The notes under the pieces were generated by a model. The model saw only the letters and a program-made list of their open reading frames with translations. It searched no databases and was not told the origin of the DNA. Positions 1 through 9,029 of a stretch of DNA of 64,000 nt are shown in pieces. This DNA is from CAVVNC01 sp963750015 (GTDB taxonomy: Bacteria > Desulfobacterota > Syntrophorhabdia > Syntrophorhabdales > WCHB1-27). The position numbers and the translations under genes are program-made. The stretch spans positions 1-64,000 of the forward strand of contig CAVVPU010000257.1 of NCBI GenBank assembly GCA_963750015.1, read 5' to 3'. The number at the start of each line of letters is the position of its first letter. Positions within the stretch are counted from its first letter, which is position 1.

Positions 1-7
1 GGAGATT

Positions 8-898
8 ATGAAAGGCATCATATTGGCGGGCGGCAGCGGCACGAGGCTTTTTCCGGTCACCCTCGCCGTCTGCAAGCAACTGATACCCGTCTACGACAAA
101 CCGATGATCTATTTCCCCTTGTCGGTGCTCATGCTTGCCGGCATCAGGGAAATCCTCATCATATCCACGCCGCAGGACCTCGGGCGCTTTGAGGATATAT
201 TCAAGGACGGCTCCCATCTGGGACTCCGATTCACGTATAAAGAACAGCCCCAGCCGAACGGCCTGGCCGAGGCCTTCATCATCGGCGCCGATTTCGTCGG
301 CTCCGATGATGTCTGCCTGGTACTGGGTGACAATATATTCTACGGACACGGACTTACCGCACTCTTGGAAAAGGCCGTTTCCGACGTCGGAACCCGAGGA
401 GGGGCTACGGTCTTCGGCTACAACGTAAGAGACCCGGAGCGGTACGGCATCGTCGAATTCGACGAGAACCGGAGGATCCTCTCCATCGAGGAAAAACCGA
501 AACAGCCCAAATCGAACTACGCGGTGACCGGCCTCTATTTCTATGATAACGACGTGATCGATATTGCGAGGAATGTCAGACCTTCGGCCCGGGGAGAGCT
601 GGAAATCACCGATGTGAACAGGGCGTACCTCGAAAAGGGGAAACTCCGGGTGGAGCTCCTCGGCAGGGGCTACGCTTGGCTCGACACAGGCACCCATGAA
701 ACCCTCCTCGAAGCCGCAGAATTCATGGCGACCATAGAGAAGCGGCAGGGCCTCAAAGTCGCATGCATCGAAGAGATCGCCTACAGCCTTGGATACATAA
801 ATGAGGAGCAGCTTCTGGCCCTCGCGGAACCCCTGAAGAAAAACGGCTATGGCCAGTACCTCCTCGCCCTCACGGGAAAGCAGAGGAGAAAAGGCTGA
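8..898 (+). CDS. rfbA: Glucose-1-phosphate thymidylyltransferase
   Basis: Makes dTDP-glucose from dTTP and glucose 1-phosphate in the cytoplasm, the first step towards dTDP-L-rhamnose. The 296-residue protein has the usual length for RmlA/RfbA. The nucleotide-binding loop GGSGTRL lies at residues 8–14, followed by the CKQLIPVYDKPMIY segment that carries the catalytic lysines, and LGDNIFYG near residue 107. A GGAG ribosome-binding site sits just before the ATG at the very edge of the window. It is followed 32 bp later by rfbD. The usual partners rfbB and rfbC are not in the window and are probably just upstream. The assignment to the short RmlA type is firm from sequence. Confidence 0.96.
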   Translation: MKGIILAGGSGTRLFPVTLAVCKQLIPVYDKPMIYFPLSVLMLAGIREILIISTPQDLGRFEDIFKDGSHLGLRFTYKEQPQPNGLAEAFIIGADFVGSDDVCLVLGDNIFYGHGLTALLEKAVSDVGTRGGATVFGYNVRDPERYGIVEFDENRRILSIEEKPKQPKSNYAVTGLYFYDNDVIDIARNVRPSARGELEITDVNRAYLEKGKLRVELLGRGYAWLDTGTHETLLEAAEFMATIEKRQGLKVACIEEIAYSLGYINEEQLLALAEPLKKNGYGQYLLALTGKQRRKG

Positions 899-930
899 AG
901 AAAGATGGCGGACGGAAACGGCCAGATCGC

Positions 931-1806
931 ATGAAAATTCTCATCGCGGGAAAAAAAGGTCAGCTCGCCCAAGAGTTCGCAAGGCGGCTCACAGCGCCCG
1001 AATTCGAGGTAGAGGCGCCGGATGAGGCAGAATTCGACATAACGAACCGGGATACGGTCGACACCATCATCAACAAAAGCCGGCCCGACGTGCTCCTTAA
1101 CTGCGCAGCCTACAACCTCGTCGACAACGCAGAGATTAATCCGGGACCCGCCTTTGCCATTAATGCAACGGGTGTTGGCCTACTAGCCGACGCATGCAAG
1201 GAGACGGGTGCACTTCTGATCCACTACAGCACTGACTACGTGTTCGACGGACGATCGGGCACACCCTATAAGGAGGAGGATGCACCCTGCCCTCTCAACA
1301 ATTACGGAAAGAGCAAACTTGCAGGTGAACAGATCCTCAAGGAAACCCTGGGCCGCTTCCTTCTGTTCCGCGTGAGCTGGGTTTTCGGAGAGGGGAAGCA
1401 GAATTTTCTCTACAAGCTTCTCCAATGGGCGGAAGGCGACCGGGCGCTCAAGGTCGTTGACGACCAGGTGTCGATCCCTACTTCGACCAGGGAGATCGTG
1501 GGCCTCACCCTGTCTGCCTTGAGGGCGGGCCTGAACGGCACCTTCCATATGACCCCGACCGGTTACGCTTCACGCTATGAAATCGCACGCTACTTCCTGA
1601 CAAAGATGGGGATGACGAACACGCTCGTGCCCGTCCCAACGGACTATTTCCCCTCCCCTGCGAAGCGACCCCACTTCTCTGCCCTGTCAAACGCCAAGCT
1701 TGAAGGCGTGCTCGGAGTCGAGATACCGGGGTGGAGAAGTGGGGTGGATTGGTATGTGGAGAATCTATACTTTCCGTCACGTTCGCATGATGTTTCATTT
1801 TCTTGA
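931..1806 (+). CDS. rfbD: dTDP-4-dehydrorhamnose reductase
   Basis: Reduces dTDP-4-dehydro-L-rhamnose to dTDP-L-rhamnose with NAD(P)H, the last step of the rhamnose pathway. The 291-residue product starts with a Rossmann dinucleotide loop (GKKGQLAQ, residues 7–14). It carries the extended-SDR landmark STDYVFDG and the catalytic NYGKSK (YxxxK, near residue 125). The C-terminal TSTREIV and substrate-binding region are present. The ATG at 931 gives MKILIAGKKGQL, a normal RmlD start. Its pairing with rfbA supports rhamnose production for the surface glycan encoded downstream. Confidence 0.94.
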   Translation: MKILIAGKKGQLAQEFARRLTAPEFEVEAPDEAEFDITNRDTVDTIINKSRPDVLLNCAAYNLVDNAEINPGPAFAINATGVGLLADACKETGALLIHYSTDYVFDGRSGTPYKEEDAPCPLNNYGKSKLAGEQILKETLGRFLLFRVSWVFGEGKQNFLYKLLQWAEGDRALKVVDDQVSIPTSTREIVGLTLSALRAGLNGTFHMTPTGYASRYEIARYFLTKMGMTNTLVPVPTDYFPSPAKRPHFSALSNAKLEGVLGVEIPGWRSGVDWYVENLYFPSRSHDVSFS

Positions 1807-1912
1807 GGCGACTAATCTCGACACTTCATTTGTTACGCCGGTTCAGATCCGTGCTGAAACACAAGCTTTTTGTCGATGATTGCCCGCACGCCCTCATGAG
1901 GGAGGCACTGTC

Positions 1913-2680
1913 ATGAAAGTCGTCATTCTGGCCGGCGGGCTCGGCACACGCCTGACCGAGGAAACTGTTGTCAAACCAAAGCCCATGATTGAAATCGGCG
2001 GGAAGCCGATCCTTTGGCATATCATGAAGATATACGGGCACTGGGGGTTTGAGGACTTCGTGGTCTGCCTGGGATACAAGGGCTATATGATCAAAGAATT
2101 CTTTGCAAACTATGTGACGCACGGATCGGACATTACCATTGACCTGAAAACTAACAGCTCTATTTTTCACAGAAACAACAGCGAGCCCTGGAGGGTGACC
2201 CTCATCGACACCGGCGACAAGACGATGACCGGAGGCCGCATCCTGCGCGTCCGGAATTATCTGGACAATCAGACCTTCATGCTCACCTATGGGGATGGGG
2301 TGGCTGATGTCGACGTTCAGGCGCTTTTTGCATTTCACAAGAGCCATGGCAAACTTGCCACGGTAACCGCAGTCCGCCCACCATCCAGGTTCGGGGGCAT
2401 GGCCATCGATAAAGGGATGGTCACTGACTTCATAGAAAAACCGCAGATAGGAGAGGGGTGGATCAACGGAGGATTCTTTGTATTGGAGCCGGGCGTGCTC
2501 GATTACATCAGTGGTGATGAGATGCCTTTCGAACGCGAGCCCCTGGAGCGGCTCGCTCGAGACGGACAATTAGCAGCTTATAAGCACGACAGTTTTTGGC
2601 AATGCATGGACACTATGAGAGATGTAATGCTTATCAATCAGCTTTGGGAATCAGGCAGCAGCCCGTGGAGGGTTTGGTAG
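1913..2680 (+). CDS. rfbF: Glucose-1-phosphate cytidylyltransferase
   Basis: Makes CDP-glucose from CTP and glucose 1-phosphate, the entry to CDP-6-deoxy- and CDP-3,6-dideoxyhexoses. An earlier in-frame ATG exists at 1880, but the start at 1913 is preferred. GGAGG lies at 1901–1905, seven bases upstream, and the protein then begins MKVVILAGGLGTRL, as RfbF proteins do. The resulting 255 residues match the family length. The CDP-glucose signature WHIMKIYGHWGFEDFV and the LTYGDGVADVD metal-binding segment are present. The stop is followed one base later by the rfbG start, so the two are probably translationally coupled. Confidence 0.95.
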   Translation: MKVVILAGGLGTRLTEETVVKPKPMIEIGGKPILWHIMKIYGHWGFEDFVVCLGYKGYMIKEFFANYVTHGSDITIDLKTNSSIFHRNNSEPWRVTLIDTGDKTMTGGRILRVRNYLDNQTFMLTYGDGVADVDVQALFAFHKSHGKLATVTAVRPPSRFGGMAIDKGMVTDFIEKPQIGEGWINGGFFVLEPGVLDYISGDEMPFEREPLERLARDGQLAAYKHDSFWQCMDTMRDVMLINQLWESGSSPWRVW

Positions 2681-2681
2681 A

Positions 2682-3806
2682 ATGGAATGCGCGGCTGATC
2701 TTCTTCAAAGAACTTACGAAGGCCGCAGGGCCCTGGTAACCGGCCACACAGGATTCAAGGGCTCCTGGCTCGCGCTTTGGCTCGCCGAGCTTGGTGCTCA
2801 TGTCGCCGGATATGCCCTCGATCCGCGCACAGCCCGTGACAATTTCGTTGTCTCACGGGTGGAGAATCGAATCACTGACATACGTGGCGATATAAGGGAC
2901 TTCGAAACTCTTCGAAAGGCCTTCGAAGAGTTTCGGCCAGAGTTTGTCTTCCACCTCGCAGCCCAGGCGCTCGTGCTGAAGGGTTACGAAAAGCCCAGGG
3001 AGACCTTTGACATTAATTTGGGGGGCACGGTTAATGTGCTTGAGAATTGCAGGCTCTCCGGATCGGTCAAAACAGTCATCAATGTGACAAGCGACAAGTG
3101 CTACGAGAACAAGGAGTGGTCCTGGGGATACCGGGAGTGCGACCCCATGGGCGGCTACGACCCCTATAGCTCGAGCAAAGGATGTGCGGAGCTCATAAGC
3201 GCGGCCTACAGGACCTCTTTCTTCAACAATGCAGGACCGCGGGCATCTGAAAAGGCCCTCGCTACGGTGAGGGCCGGAAATGTCATAGGCGGCGGCGATT
3301 GGTCCGAAGACAGAATCGTGCCGGACTGCATCAGGTTCCTTGAGGCGGGAGAGACGATAAAGCTCAGGAGCCCGGGCGCAATAAGGCCGTGGCAGTATGT
3401 CCTGGAGCCCCTCGGAGGCTATCTGCTCGTCGGGGCGATGATGAATGAGCATCCGGATAGGTTCAGCGGCCCGTGGAACTTCGGCCCCGAACGGTTTTCT
3501 GCTATAACTGTCGGCGAGCTTGTCGAACTCATAGTGGCGGAATGGGGATCAGGAACGTGGGAATCGCTTGCCCTCAATAATCAGCCGCATGAAGACGGCC
3601 TGCTCACCCTCGACATCAACAAGGCCCGCTACAAACTGGGCTGGACGCCAAGCCTCGATGTACAGGGGGCGATTAAAAGAACGGTCGACTGGTACAGGGC
3701 ATGCGGCAGGGGGGGCGATATGGGTCTATTCGCACAGAAACAGATTCGGGATTATATGCACCGGATGATGATTATGCAGATGCGAGACAAGGGGACGCCG
3801 GCGTAA
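2682..3806 (+). CDS. rfbG: CDP-glucose 4,6-dehydratase
   Basis: Converts CDP-glucose to CDP-4-dehydro-6-deoxyglucose with tightly bound NAD+. The 374-residue extended SDR has the RfbG-specific nucleotide loop GHTGFKGSWLALWL near residues 21–34. It also has the catalytic YSSSK (within DPYSSSKGCAE) and the family-typical TSDKCYENKEW segment. It follows rfbF by one base. No rfbH (C3 dehydratase) or ascarylose-type epimerase is visible nearby, so the 4-keto-6-deoxy product is likely consumed by the next gene or by the TPP enzyme further downstream. That routing is an inference. Confidence 0.94.
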   Translation: MECAADLLQRTYEGRRALVTGHTGFKGSWLALWLAELGAHVAGYALDPRTARDNFVVSRVENRITDIRGDIRDFETLRKAFEEFRPEFVFHLAAQALVLKGYEKPRETFDINLGGTVNVLENCRLSGSVKTVINVTSDKCYENKEWSWGYRECDPMGGYDPYSSSKGCAELISAAYRTSFFNNAGPRASEKALATVRAGNVIGGGDWSEDRIVPDCIRFLEAGETIKLRSPGAIRPWQYVLEPLGGYLLVGAMMNEHPDRFSGPWNFGPERFSAITVGELVELIVAEWGSGTWESLALNNQPHEDGLLTLDINKARYKLGWTPSLDVQGAIKRTVDWYRACGRGGDMGLFAQKQIRDYMHRMMIMQMRDKGTPA

Positions 3807-3809
3807 ACA

Positions 3810-4688
3810 ATGAACATACTTCTCACCGGAGGTAGCGGCTTCATTGGGCGGAACATTCTTGAGCTCATGGGTGATCGCTACAATTTCATCGCCCCTTCTC
3901 ACAGGGAGTTGGATCTTCTGAAAGAGAGCCAGGTGGAGGGCTTCCTCAGGGACAACAAGATAGACATAGTCGTTCATTCGGCTGTTAAGCCGGGGCATAG
4001 AAATGCCAGGGACCTCACGAACATTTTCTATTCCGACGCGAGGATGTTTTTCAACCTGGTTCGATGCGCTTCTCATTATGAAAAGATGATAGTCCTAAGC
4101 TCGGGAGCCACGTACGACATCCGGTGTAACCTTAACAAGGTGACTGAGGATTTTTTTGACACGAGTGTGCCGGAGGACGAACACGGCTTTTTCCGCTACG
4201 TCAGCGCCAAGTACATCGAGACAACCAGTAACGTTACCGAACTGCGTATCTTCAGTATTTTTGGAAAATACGAAGACTATGCCATACGCTTCATATCGAA
4301 TGCCATCTGCAAAACGCTCTTCGACCTGCCCATCACGATTAAGCAGGACCGGCTCTTCGACTATCTCTACGTCGACGATTTTGTCCCGATACTCGATTTT
4401 TTCATACAGAATAAGCCGAGGTATAAAGCCTACAACGTAACTCCTGATCGTGCCATTGAGCTTCTTACGCTTGCGGAGAAGATCCGTTCGATTTCCGGAA
4501 AAGATCTGCCGATAGTCGTGGCGCAACCGGGTATGGGATTAGCATACAGCGGAGACAACGGCCGGCTCCGAGGAGAATTAACCAAGCTTAAGCTGACCTC
4601 TATCGATGAGTCGCTCGCGGCACTTCATCGCTGGTACAGCGAGAACAGAAACTCGATCAACAGAGAGTTTCTCCTTGTCGATAAGTGA
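3810..4688 (+). CDS. NAD-dependent epimerase/dehydratase (extended SDR)
   Basis: Extended short-chain dehydrogenase/reductase of 292 residues, probably acting on a nucleotide sugar. The loop GGSGFIGRN is at residues 7–15. The family serine region reads VLSSGATYD, and the catalytic YVSAK places Tyr130 and Lys134. It starts 3 bp after rfbG, so it may reduce or epimerise the CDP-4-keto-6-deoxyglucose that RfbG makes. It resembles GDP-fucose synthase and paratose/abequose synthase types in general layout, but I cannot name the substrate. Its base composition is slightly more AT-rich than rfbG. Confidence 0.8.
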   Translation: MNILLTGGSGFIGRNILELMGDRYNFIAPSHRELDLLKESQVEGFLRDNKIDIVVHSAVKPGHRNARDLTNIFYSDARMFFNLVRCASHYEKMIVLSSGATYDIRCNLNKVTEDFFDTSVPEDEHGFFRYVSAKYIETTSNVTELRIFSIFGKYEDYAIRFISNAICKTLFDLPITIKQDRLFDYLYVDDFVPILDFFIQNKPRYKAYNVTPDRAIELLTLAEKIRSISGKDLPIVVAQPGMGLAYSGDNGRLRGELTKLKLTSIDESLAALHRWYSENRNSINREFLLVDK

Positions 4689-4708
4689 GAGGATTGACGA
4701 TTTGCTAA

Positions 4709-5476
4709 ATGTACTCCACATGGACAGGGAAAACCTGTACGAAGGTCAATCGAAAAACAAAAAGGATAACTACACTGAGCCTCTTCGACCAATACGCTCA
4801 AAACTACAATGAAGGACACGCGAAGGCCGTAAAGAGCACGGGTTTTCAGCCGTCGTACTTTCACGAGTACAAGATAAAGGAAATGTTTGCCCGGTTGAAA
4901 GATAGGGGACTCCACGAACAGGATCTGTCTCTCTTGAACGTAGGATGCGGCATAGGTGAGAGTGAGCCCTATATAAGAGAATACCTTCCCCGTGTTCGCG
5001 TTTATGGCATAGATGTCTCTGAGAAGTGCGTGGAAGTAGCCCGAGAGACCCACAAGGAGTTGCAGAAAGTAACCTACGCCCCCTATGACGGGGAGCACAT
5101 TCCTTTTGAGATGAGTTTCGACATTATATTCGTCGCAGGTGTGTTTCACCACATCAGATGGGAAAACCATCTGAAGACATTAAGAATTCTTCGCGAGAAG
5201 CTGAAAGACGGAGGGCTTATCTTCCTTTTCGAGCTCAATCCCCTTAACCCTCTCAGCCTCTGGATAGCGTACAAAAATGATTACAGATTCGACAGGGAGT
5301 CGAGGCTTCTGAGTCCCCGCTACACGCGCAGGATCCTCTCGGAAACCGGCTTCAACGAAGTCGAGCCTCGCTATACGATCTTTTTTCCAAATCATTTTTC
5401 CTTCCTGCTCCCCCTGGAAAAGCATCTTCATAGACTGCCTTTCGGGGCTCACTACTATTATGTGGGCAGGAAATAG
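4709..5476 (+). CDS. Class I SAM-dependent methyltransferase
   Basis: A 255-residue Rossmann-fold methyltransferase. Motif I reads LLNVGCGIGES, followed by the acidic residue of motif II in VYGIDVSEK. The post-II segment DIIFVAGVFHHI is typical of UbiE/COQ5-like enzymes. The C-terminal third is basic and aromatic (SRLLSPRYTRRI). It probably O-, N- or C-methylates a sugar intermediate or the growing glycan. The first about 25 residues are poorly conserved in style and the ribosome-binding site is weak, so the true start could be slightly downstream. It lies between the nucleotide-sugar genes and the TPP cassette. Confidence 0.82.
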   Translation: MYSTWTGKTCTKVNRKTKRITTLSLFDQYAQNYNEGHAKAVKSTGFQPSYFHEYKIKEMFARLKDRGLHEQDLSLLNVGCGIGESEPYIREYLPRVRVYGIDVSEKCVEVARETHKELQKVTYAPYDGEHIPFEMSFDIIFVAGVFHHIRWENHLKTLRILREKLKDGGLIFLFELNPLNPLSLWIAYKNDYRFDRESRLLSPRYTRRILSETGFNEVEPRYTIFFPNHFSFLLPLEKHLHRLPFGAHYYYVGRK

Positions 5477-5544
5477 ACTATTTGAACCCAAGAGTTATAT
5501 ATAGATTTTTGCGATAACAGGCCGAATGGAGAGCGAGGAAATAG

Positions 5545-7350
5545 ATGATCAAGACATCGGACTATGTAATTCAACGCCTGGTTGACCATGGAGTGAATCA
5601 TGTCTTCATGATCCCGGGCGGAGGGGTTATGCATCTTGACGATTCGGTCGGAAAACATGGGGATCTCCGGTTCATCGCCAATCACCACGAACAGGCCTGT
5701 GCAATTGCGGCGGAAGGATATGCGCGGGCCTCGGGAAAGTTGGGTGTTGCGCTAGTCACGACGGGACCCGGGGGAACAAACTGCCTTACCGGTGTCATCG
5801 GTCAATGGCTCGATTCCATCCCGGTGCTCTATATTTCAGGCCAGGTCAAGTTTGAGACTACTATCGAATCGTGTAGAGAAGTGGGGCTAAGGCAACTGGG
5901 CGACCAAGAGATCAATATTGTCGACCTGGTTCGGCCTATCACGAAGTTTGCCGCGATGGTCATCGATCCGTTGGATGCCAAGCGCCTCATTGATAAAGCG
6001 ATCCATGTCGCTACCCACGGGCGACCTGGGCCCGTCTGGCTCGACATTCCCCTCAACGTCCAGGGCGCGGACGTGGACGAACGCCTCTTTCGGGAATATG
6101 AAGATGAAGAAGATCCTCCTTTCGACACGGCCGAGGCAGACAAGCAGATTTCGGAGACGATAGACCGGCTGAAACGCGCAAAGAGGCCTGTCTTCCTCGC
6201 CGGCCATGGCATTCGTCTCTCAGGTTCGAAAGCGCTGTTCCTTGACCTCGTCAAAAGAATCGGCATACCCGTTCTCTCCACCTTCAACGGGTTCGACCTC
6301 ATCCCAACGGATCACCCTCTCTATGTGGGACGCATCGGCACCATCGGAGGCCGGGCGGCGAATTTCGCCCTGCAGAACTCGGACCTTTTCTTGTCGGTTG
6401 GCTCCAGGAACAACATCAGACAGATAAGCTACTTCTGGCAGGCTTTTGCGAGAGCCGCGACAAAGATAGTTGTGGATGTGGACAAAGCCGAGTTAAATAA
6501 GCCCACTCTCGTGCCCGATATATCGATACAGGCGGACGCAGGCTATTTCTTGGAGAAGCTAAAGAGCGGAGTGCAAGGACAAACCCTGCCCGATTGGACA
6601 GAATGGCGGAACTGGTGCGCAGAGCGAAAAGAACGCTACCCCACGGTTCTCCCTGCCCACAGGGAGATAAGGCATTCGGTGGACCCTTACTACTTTGTGG
6701 AGCAGCTTACGGCGGCGCTAAGGGAAGACGCCCTCATGGTCGCAGGCAACGGTTCCGCATGTGTAGTACTGTTCCAGGCAGGCGCAGTAAAGGACGGGCA
6801 GCGCATCTTCTGGAACTCGGGATGTGCCTCGATGGGTTACGATCTCCCTGCAGCGATTGGGGCTTGTATCGCGTCGGGGCGTAAAGACGTTGTCTGTCTG
6901 ACAGGCGACGGCAGCATTCAAATGAATATTCAGGAGTTCCAGACCATAGCCCATCACCGCCTCCCTTTGAAGATTTTTATCTTCAACAACAATGGCTACA
7001 TTTCGATGAAACAGACGCAGGACGCCTATTTTGGGGGGCGGCATGTGGCGTGCGACCCCGAATCAGGCATCAGTTTCCCCGACATGCGGAGAATAGCCGA
7101 AACGTATGGACTTAAAGCAGAGCTCATCGACAGCCATCAGAATCTGAAAGAAAAGATCAATCAGGTTCTTTCATCGGAAGGTCCCCTACTATGCGAGGTA
7201 AAGCTCTCCGACTACGCATTCAGTCCGAAGACTTCCTCGGAGGCGAAACCGGATGGCAGGATCATCTCCAAACCCCTTGAAGACATGTATCCTTTTCTCT
7301 CGAGAGACGAATTTTTCAGCAATATGATCATAGAGCCGCTCACGGAATAA
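5545..7350 (+). CDS. Thiamine-diphosphate enzyme, acetolactate-synthase-like
   Basis: A 601-residue TPP-dependent enzyme with the three-domain layout of acetohydroxyacid synthase. The N-terminal PYR domain carries the catalytic glutamate in NHHEQ (Glu49). The cofactor domain has the GDGS motif (residues 454–457) followed by NNNGY about 25 residues later. The C-terminal PKTSSEAKPDGRIISKPLEDM segment resembles a subgroup I know from polysaccharide loci rather than IlvB. Such enzymes make or break C–C bonds of 2-keto compounds; YerE, which adds a two-carbon branch to a CDP-sugar, is a known precedent in CDP-glucose pathways. It starts a run of five enzyme genes of unknown joint product. Confidence 0.85.
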   Translation: MIKTSDYVIQRLVDHGVNHVFMIPGGGVMHLDDSVGKHGDLRFIANHHEQACAIAAEGYARASGKLGVALVTTGPGGTNCLTGVIGQWLDSIPVLYISGQVKFETTIESCREVGLRQLGDQEINIVDLVRPITKFAAMVIDPLDAKRLIDKAIHVATHGRPGPVWLDIPLNVQGADVDERLFREYEDEEDPPFDTAEADKQISETIDRLKRAKRPVFLAGHGIRLSGSKALFLDLVKRIGIPVLSTFNGFDLIPTDHPLYVGRIGTIGGRAANFALQNSDLFLSVGSRNNIRQISYFWQAFARAATKIVVDVDKAELNKPTLVPDISIQADAGYFLEKLKSGVQGQTLPDWTEWRNWCAERKERYPTVLPAHREIRHSVDPYYFVEQLTAALREDALMVAGNGSACVVLFQAGAVKDGQRIFWNSGCASMGYDLPAAIGACIASGRKDVVCLTGDGSIQMNIQEFQTIAHHRLPLKIFIFNNNGYISMKQTQDAYFGGRHVACDPESGISFPDMRRIAETYGLKAELIDSHQNLKEKINQVLSSEGPLLCEVKLSDYAFSPKTSSEAKPDGRIISKPLEDMYPFLSRDEFFSNMIIEPLTE

Positions 7351-7379
7351 GCCGTTCAACCCATTAATAGGAGGGCCGA

Positions 7380-8180
7380 GTGAATACTTTAGAATACAAG
7401 ATGCTGGATGTCCTCAAGGAACTGAAGGAAAAACATGGTGCACTCAGCGTTCGCGCCGAGTTCGAACAGGAGGGGACAAAGCTTGAAGAACTGCTGCGGC
7501 TGAAAGAAATCTGCATGGCTGCCGAGCTTGGCCTCACTTTAAAGATAGGCGGCTGCGAATCGATCAGGGACATGCTTGAGGCAAGGGTGGTAGGGGTAAA
7601 TTACCTCGTCGCCCCCATGGTTGAATCTGCTTACTCGTTGCGCAAGTACCTGCAGGCCGCGGGCAAGCTCTTTGCGAAAGGCGACCATGAGCAGAGTGTC
7701 GAAATCCTCTGCAATATTGAGACTGCAACGGCTATAAACAATTTCGAAGAGATGCTGGATATCCCGGAAATAGGAGTGCTCGACGGCGTCGTGATCGAGC
7801 GGGTTGATTTGTGCTTTTCACTGGGAAGAGACGAACGGTGTATCAACGATGAGGAGATCAACGAACTGGTGACCCACGTGATCGCGAAGGCGAAAACAAA
7901 AGGCTTGAGCTGTACCGTGGGAGGGGGCGTCGGGGCTCATTCTCTGCCATTCTTTTCGCAGCTCCCCAAGGACCATCTGAATCGTTGCGAGACGCGAAAA
8001 GTTTGCTTCGATTATGAGAAAGGTAAGAAGCATGACTTAGGCAAGGGCATCCTCAAAGCCCTTGCATTCGAACTTCTGTGGCTTCGGAACAAACTTGGCT
8101 ACTACGACGCGATAACTGCCTTGGATAGGCAAAGAATCGGAATCATAGAAGACCAGTACTGGAAGATAATTGAGGCCTAA
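7380..8180 (+). CDS. HpcH/HpaI-type aldolase/lyase family protein
   Basis: A 266-residue protein resembling the HpcH/HpaI aldolase and citrate-lyase beta (CitE) TIM-barrel family. Family landmarks are LKIGGCES, the VAPMVES strand, NIET (metal-binding Glu) and ERVDL (metal-binding Asp). These enzymes cleave or form C–C bonds next to pyruvate- or acyl-CoA-type carbanions with a divalent metal. The start is GTG at 7380, with AGGAGGG just upstream. It is paralogous over its full length with the next, frameshifted gene. The substrate is unknown; the neighbouring TPP enzyme and sugar cyclase suggest carbohydrate chain building. Confidence 0.75.
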   Translation: MNTLEYKMLDVLKELKEKHGALSVRAEFEQEGTKLEELLRLKEICMAAELGLTLKIGGCESIRDMLEARVVGVNYLVAPMVESAYSLRKYLQAAGKLFAKGDHEQSVEILCNIETATAINNFEEMLDIPEIGVLDGVVIERVDLCFSLGRDERCINDEEINELVTHVIAKAKTKGLSCTVGGGVGAHSLPFFSQLPKDHLNRCETRKVCFDYEKGKKHDLGKGILKALAFELLWLRNKLGYYDAITALDRQRIGIIEDQYWKIIEA

Positions 8181-8212
8181 TAAACCAATCTCAGCCTTAA
8201 TAGAGGTGTGAC

Positions 8213-9011
8213 ATGAATGCGACAGAGCTCAAGATGGTGGATGTGCTCAGAGAATTGAAGGACAATCATGCGGTGGTCGGGGTGAAGGCCGAATTCGAGG
8301 CTGAGGGGACGCGAACCGAAGAGGCTCATGAGGCTGAAAGAAATCTGCATGACGGCGAAGGCGGCGCTTACACTCAAGATCGGGGGCTGCGAGGCAGCCC
8401 GGGATATGTACGACGCCCGCACCGTTGGAGTGAATTACCTCGTCGCTCCCATGGTTGAAACGCCTTTTTCGCTTCAGAAATACTTAAAGACCGTTGATCT
8501 CGTGTTCCCGAAAGACGAACAGGAGAAGATTGAATTCCTGATCAACATCGAGACGCTCATGGCCGCTCAGAACTTCGGTAATATGGTAAAAATAGAGGGC
8601 ATAGAGAAACTGGGCGGGATAGTGGTCGGCAGGGTCGATCTCGTGGGATCGATGGGACTCGACAGAAGCGCATGCGAGAGCGAAAAAGTCTTTGCCATTA
8701 CGAAAGACCTGCTCACAGTCGCAAAGGAAAATAAGATGACGGTTGTCGTGGGAGGGGCCATATCGGCGGATTCTTTGCCCTTTTTGAGGCGTCTTTCTGA
8801 CGGGGTCATGATCGACAGGTACGAAACAAGGAAAATCTGCTTCTCCTGTCCTGATGCCCTGAAAGATGGAGCGGAGAAGGGGATAGCAAAGGCTGTCGAG
8901 TTCGAGCTGCTCTGGCTGCAGAACAAAAGAAGCTATTACAAGACTATCGCAGAAGAGGACGAAAAAAGAATCATCATGCTGGAAGCACGTCACAAGCAGT
9001 CACAGGGGTAG
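8213..9011 (+). pseudogene. Second HpcH/HpaI-type aldolase, broken by a +1 frameshift
   Basis: Tandem paralog of the preceding gene. The ATG at 8213 begins MNATELKMVDVLREL, matching MNTLEYKMLDVLKEL of its neighbour. Reading stays aligned up to the equivalent of EGTKLEE, then one extra G in the GG at 8323–8324 shifts the frame. The remainder is intact in the next frame (MRLKEICMTAKAALTLKIGG onwards), with NIET and GRVDL metal-ligand motifs preserved to the stop at 9011. The rest shows no decay, so this is either a very recent frameshift, a sequence error, or recoding. An internal ATG at 8328 could start a 227-residue product that lacks the first about 38 residues. Confidence 0.8.
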
Positions 9012-9029
9012 GCGGGAACAAGGACCAGG

